DNA of 45,281 nt from IMG/VR virus record IMGVR_UViG_3300044946_000029, positions 1 through 45,281 of that record. One strand, given 5' to 3'. Made by a program: the position numbers and the translations under genes. This stretch comes from a virus. Under the pieces are notes generated by a model that had not been told where the DNA came from, did no database searches, and was given only the letters and a program-made list of their open reading frames with translations. Below are positions 43,915 through 45,281 of this stretch, piece after piece (position 1 is the stretch's first letter; each line of letters begins with the position of its first letter).

Positions 43915-44835
43915 ATGGAAGTCACGTATTTCGTTTATCTCCTGACGTTCGCGAACGGCAAAGTTTATGTCGGCATGAGCCGGACTGACGCTAAAGGGCT
44001 TTACACGGGGCGATACCGCGACCACGCGCGAACAGCTAAGTATGGAAAAGCTTCTCCGATTTACAATGCATGGCGAAAGCACGGAGCGCCAACGCAAACC
44101 ATTGTTTCAACGCACGCAACGCGCGAAGACTGTGCATTAGCTGAAATCAACACCATTCAGGTGCACGACAGCATGAATCCAGAACGTGGCTACAATCTGC
44201 AACCAGGCGGACAAGGCTTGCACGCGCCGCCCGGCTCCGCAGTGTATGAACTGATGCGTGCAAAGGTGTGGAATAACCCTGAACGTCGACGCAAGTCGTC
44301 CGAAGCGCTTAAAGGCAAGCCGCTGCCGCAATCTGTACAAGACGCGCATCGCGAATGGCGTGAGAGCGATGTGGGCCGGGCGAAGACTGCAGAACTCACC
44401 AAGCGGCCGGAAGTTCGCGCAAAGATGTCAGCAGCGATGTTGAAACGGCTTGCAAACGGCTACCGAGAATATCTCAGCGAAGTCCAAATCGGCAAGCCGC
44501 GCAGTTTGTCGCCGGAAGGCAAAGCGCGCGCATTGGCCGCGCAGAAAGCGTGGTCGGGCCGTCCGGAGAACAGAGAGAAGGCGCGCGCGACGCTGACCGA
44601 GAGCCGTGCGAATCCTGAGTTTGAAGCAAAACGACTCGCTGCGATAGCGGTGCATGCGAACTCGGATGCCAACAGAGCGCACTGCGCAGCGATGGCCGCG
44701 AAGGCGAGCAAGCCGGTCAAGGATCTGGCGACAGGACAAATCTACGAGTCGCGAGCGGCTGCAGCGAGAGCATTGGGTGTCAGTGGCCCGACGATTGGCT
44801 ATTGGGTAAAGAAGGGCAAATTCGAATATACTTGA
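43915..44835 (+). CDS. GIY-YIG homing endonuclease
   Basis: A 306-residue protein. The GIY-YIG nuclease core is FVYLLTFANGKVYVGMS (about 6-22), followed by GRYRDHARTAKYG and AEINTIQVHDSMNPERGYNLQPGG. Then comes a NUMOD3-like segment (RRKSSEALKGKPLPQSVQDAHREW), further basic repeats, and a C-terminal NUMOD1-like helix-turn-helix (KPVKDLATGQIYESRAAAARALGVSGPTIGYWVKKGKF). This is the SegA/I-TevI-like plan: cleave a phage genome lacking the gene and spread. It has no independent ribosome site and begins at the edge of the capsid terminator. Confidence 0.9.
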   Translation: MEVTYFVYLLTFANGKVYVGMSRTDAKGLYTGRYRDHARTAKYGKASPIYNAWRKHGAPTQTIVSTHATREDCALAEINTIQVHDSMNPERGYNLQPGGQGLHAPPGSAVYELMRAKVWNNPERRRKSSEALKGKPLPQSVQDAHREWRESDVGRAKTAELTKRPEVRAKMSAAMLKRLANGYREYLSEVQIGKPRSLSPEGKARALAAQKAWSGRPENREKARATLTESRANPEFEAKRLAAIAVHANSDANRAHCAAMAAKASKPVKDLATGQIYESRAAAARALGVSGPTIGYWVKKGKFEYT

Positions 44836-44900
44836 AGCTCTCGCACAGCAACACCCCGGCTGATCGGCGCAGGCTTGGACCACCTGTGCAGTGAGGGAAG

Positions 44901-44924
44901 AAAACCCCGCTTCGGCGGGGTTTT
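44901..44924. terminator. Terminator after the GIY-YIG gene
   Basis: AAAACCCCGC, TTCG tetraloop, GCGGGGTTTT (44915-44924) and further T. A classic intrinsic terminator that ends the capsid/endonuclease transcript. Confidence 0.9.
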
Positions 44925-44937
44925 CTTTTGCTGTTGC

Positions 44938-44971
44938 TTGACATTCTGTTGAACTAGAACTAACCTATAAT
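44938..44971 (+). promoter_or_regulatory. Promoter for the small-gene cluster across the contig junction
   Basis: TTGACA (44938-44943), 17-base spacer, TAACCT (44961-44966). A perfect TATAAT (44966-44971) overlaps but is 22 bases from the -35. It drives the gene at 44997 and the small genes at the window start. Confidence 0.6.
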
Positions 44972-44996
44972 CTCACTCACGCACCAGGCGGACGAA

Positions 44997-45248
44997 ATGT
45001 GCACCACCGATTACATCAAGGAACGCGCGCACGAGATCGAATCCAGCGCGCGCGGCAAGATCGCGATCATCGACGGGCTGATCGCTGACATCATGAAGGC
45101 GCAGACGGCTGCGACGGATCTGCCGCGGGCCGGCGGCCTGATCGCGCTGTTGCTCGGTATGCACGCCGAGCTCGCGGAGGAGAAGGCGACCGCGCTACGC
45201 GTCATCGAGTCGGCGATCGATTTACGTCGCAAGACACAGGAGGTGTAG
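44997..45248 (+). CDS. Small helical hypothetical protein (complete copy)
   Basis: An 83-residue protein, MCTTDYIKERAHEIESSARGKIAIIDGLIADIMKAQTAATDLPRAGGLIALLLGMHAELAEEKATALRVIESAIDLRRKTQEV. It is nearly all helical, with hydrophobic positions spaced for a helical bundle. A promoter lies just upstream; the ATG region reads GGCGGACGAAATG with a weak ribosome site. From residue 27 on it repeats the first 174 bases of the window. No family is recognised. Confidence 0.75.
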   Translation: MCTTDYIKERAHEIESSARGKIAIIDGLIADIMKAQTAATDLPRAGGLIALLLGMHAELAEEKATALRVIESAIDLRRKTQEV

Positions 45249-45281
45249 CGATGGAGTCGCCAATTCTGCCCGAGGAAACTG
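45075..45281. repeat. Terminal direct repeat, right copy
   Basis: Identical to 1-207 except G at 45194 (A at 120; a silent change, GCG against GCA, Ala). It shows that the contig closes on itself. Confidence 0.95.
45251..45281 (+). CDS. Start of the 73-residue gene (cut by the window end)
   Basis: ATG at 45251 with AGGAGG upstream; the ten codons present match the gene complete at 177-398. It is the same gene seen again through the terminal overlap. Confidence 0.85.
   Translation, partial: MESPILPEET

Noticed and set aside
1-45281. Integrase, excisionase, CI-like repressor, attachment site
   Set aside because: No gene with tyrosine or serine recombinase motifs, and no repressor pair, was found; the window is treated as a lytic phage.
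1-45281. CRISPR array or insertion sequence
   Set aside because: No regularly spaced repeats and no transposase motif. The 9-bp repeats at the two elements abut without spacers.

Overview
The window is one complete or nearly complete genome of a tailed phage with a contractile tail (myovirus). It is about 45.07 kb of unique sequence, and the first 207 bases recur at the far end (1-207 = 45075-45281) with a single mismatch, so the contig closes into a circle. The GC-rich coding, the typical betaproteobacterial phage protein set and the order of structural families (terminase, DUF1073 portal, Mu F-like morphogenesis protein, DUF2213 protease, DUF2190-type decoration protein, DUF2184 capsid, DUF4054, DUF3383 sheath, baseplate J, DUF2612) resemble the Bcep781/Bcep43-like phages of Burkholderia and relatives. 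The host genus is an inference. No integrase, excisionase, partition genes or recognisable CI-type repressor is visible, so a strictly lytic life style is most likely.

Layout on the circle. (1) Rightward late head/tail module, 35.7 kb through the contig end to 7.0 kb: terminase, portal, morphogenesis protein, protease with nested scaffold, decoration protein, major capsid protein, a GIY-YIG homing endonuclease, small genes, neck genes, tail sheath, an HNH gene on the opposite strand, tail tube and a Nudix protein. (2) Leftward replication module, 16.2 to 7.0 kb: primase/VapE-type helicase, small genes, SF2 helicase, family A DNA polymerase, small genes. (3) Rightward module, 16.6 to 21.1 kb: DUF2800 nuclease, DUF2815 ssDNA-binding protein, methyltransferase-like protein, RusA resolvase, winged-helix protein and hypothetical genes. 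(4) Leftward tail/baseplate/lysis module, 35.4 to 21.1 kb: lipoprotein, baseplate proteins, tail chaperones, tape measure with lysozyme domain, an accessory cluster, hub, spike, baseplate J, DUF2612, two fibres, holin and lambda R-like endolysin.

The four modules therefore start at two divergent nodes (about 16.4 and 35.6 kb) and end at two convergent nodes (about 6.98 and 21.14 kb). Both divergent nodes, and no other place I found, carry the same 170-bp element in inverted orientation (167 of 170 bases identical). It has three tandem 9-bp repeats at each end facing an AT-rich 86-bp core, with a 19-bp operator-like dyad next to each copy. This looks like a duplicated replication origin or bidirectional transcription-control element and is the most interesting feature here.

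Other notable points are a tRNA-like element lacking its anticodon arm, a nested scaffold start inside the protease gene, an apparent AUU start for the tail tube gene next to an inserted HNH gene, terminator hairpins placed directly in front of start codons, a tail-fibre-like protein with a Sec signal peptide, and a (GCC)8 repeat in the adhesin-like fibre. All function calls rest on reading motifs by eye; no database search was run.
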